Assembly (NCBI RefSeq): GCF_021654335.1
Contig: NZ_AP023423.1
Coordinates: 404,001 to 468,000 of the forward strand
Length of the DNA stretch: 64,000 nucleotides
From: Sideroxyarcus emersonii
Lineage (GTDB): Bacteria > Pseudomonadota > Gammaproteobacteria > Burkholderiales > Gallionellaceae
Direction of reading: 5' to 3'
Made by a program: the position numbers and the translations under genes. The notes below the pieces were generated by a model. That model saw only the letters and a list, made by a program, of their open reading frames with translations. It did not search any database and was not told the DNA's origin. Below, piece by piece: positions 63,397-64,000 of the stretch. Positions within the stretch are counted from its first letter, which is position 1, and every line of letters starts with the position of its first letter.

Positions 63397-64000
63397 TGGA
63401 CAAACTCAGCCTGTTCGGCCTGCTGCTTGGTTTTACCGGCATCGTCGGCGGACAGCTGCTCGAAGGCGGCACAATCAATGTGCTGCTGCAACTGGCGGCC
63501 TTCATGATCGTGTTCGGCGGCACGATCGGTGCGGTAATGCTGCAGCATCCGCTCAATGTGTTCATGACCGGGATCAAGATGGGCAGCTGGGTGTTCGTCA
63601 CGCCGGTGGTCGATACCCAGCGGCTGGCTACGCAGATCGCCGTCTGGGGCGGCATCGCACGCAAGGATGGCATCCTTGCGCTGGAATCCCAGCTCAAGCA
63701 TGTCGACGATCCTTTTGTCGCCAAGGGATTACAGCTGCTGGTGGACGGCAACAGCGCGGAAAAGATCCGCGAGATACTGGATATCGATGTGCATAGTTAC
63801 GAAACCTTGCGTTGGCAATCCGCCCGGGTGTGGGAGTCCGCAGCGGGTTATTCCCCGACCATCGGCATCATCGGCGCTGTGCTGGGGCTGGTACATGTGA
63901 TGCAGAGCCTGGGCGATCCGGCCAGGCTGGGCGCGGGGATCGCCGTGGCATTCATTGCCACCATCTATGGCGTCGGCTCGGCCAATCTGATCTTCCTGCC
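63396..64000 (+). CDS. second flagellar stator MotA-type protein (MotC/PomA-like), 5' part
   Basis: First 201 codons of a MotA-family protein; the 3' end is beyond the window. Starts MDKLSLFGLLLGFTGIVGGQLLEGGT, with membrane helices at about 5-22, 30-50, 148-170 and 180-200 and the PTIGIIGAVLGLVHVM helix. It differs from MotA at 43654 and has a shorter cytoplasmic loop, like PomA/MotC stators found after fliA. A partner motD/pomB should follow. Start ATG 63396 overlaps the fliA stop by one base. Confidence 0.92.
   Translation, partial: MDKLSLFGLLLGFTGIVGGQLLEGGTINVLLQLAAFMIVFGGTIGAVMLQHPLNVFMTGIKMGSWVFVTPVVDTQRLATQIAVWGGIARKDGILALESQLKHVDDPFVAKGLQLLVDGNSAEKIREILDIDVHSYETLRWQSARVWESAAGYSPTIGIIGAVLGLVHVMQSLGDPARLGAGIAVAFIATIYGVGSANLIFL

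Overview
This 64 kb window is chromosomal DNA of a motile, piliated Gram-negative bacterium. Gene content and order (ybgC-tolQRAB-pal-cpoB-queE-queC, sucCD, FlhDC-controlled flagella, a sigma54-type pilA promoter, high-GC coding DNA) point to a betaproteobacterium. Iron-oxidiser relatives in the Gallionellales/Nitrosomonadales are my best guess, from general resemblance only. I see no phage, plasmid, insertion sequence, rRNA or CRISPR array. Genes are dense and mostly in long operons with 1-4 bp overlaps.

Layout. (1) 1-4142: the start of a response regulator faces a Spy/CpxP-like periplasmic protein. Next comes a leftward operon with a small cysteine-motif protein, an outer-membrane barrel, a ZnuA-like binding protein and a ZnuB-like permease, but no ABC ATPase. 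(2) 4359-8106: a MASE1-CHASE-PAS-GGDEF diguanylate cyclase is paired with an HD-GYP phosphodiesterase. (3) 8107-22454: a repeat-bearing spacer, a TonB-like protein and an RNase II-family enzyme (leftward), then yebC, ruvC, ruvA and ruvB. A low-GC nuclease-like gene and a UbiA-family prenyltransferase are wedged into the ruv cluster. It runs on into ybgC, the Tol-Pal envelope operon and queuosine genes, and ends with tRNA-Lys and tRNA-Thr. (4) 22504-27294: a ferredoxin-pyridine nucleotide oxidoreductase, sucCD, a TerC-family membrane protein and a universal stress protein.

(5) 27393-39761 is the most unusual part. Eight same-strand genes with gaps of 57 bp or less sit between two hairpins. They encode a CHASE2 Ser/Thr kinase, a PP2C phosphatase, an FHA protein, a CHASE2 adenylate cyclase, a metallo-beta-lactamase-fold cyclic nucleotide phosphodiesterase, a double cNMP-binding/rhodanese protein, a GAF-fused PilB/GspE-type ATPase and a GAF-HD-GYP protein. 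The type IV pilin gene follows, behind a sigma54 promoter, and then a polytopic GT-C/TPR protein. This looks like one operon joining protein phosphorylation, cAMP and c-di-GMP signalling to a secretion or pilus motor.

(6) 42587-64000: flagellar and chemotaxis genes flhDC-motAB-mcp-mcp-cheV-cheV-cheY-cheZ-cheA-mcp(CZB)-cheR-cheB(no receiver)-flhB-flhA-flhF-flhG-fliA-motC'. Two sigma28-type promoters lie over the stop codons of the genes before them. Oddities here are a chemoreceptor with a c-type heme motif, a CheB without a receiver domain, no cheW in the visible cluster, and an FlhG whose P-loop has lost both lysines.
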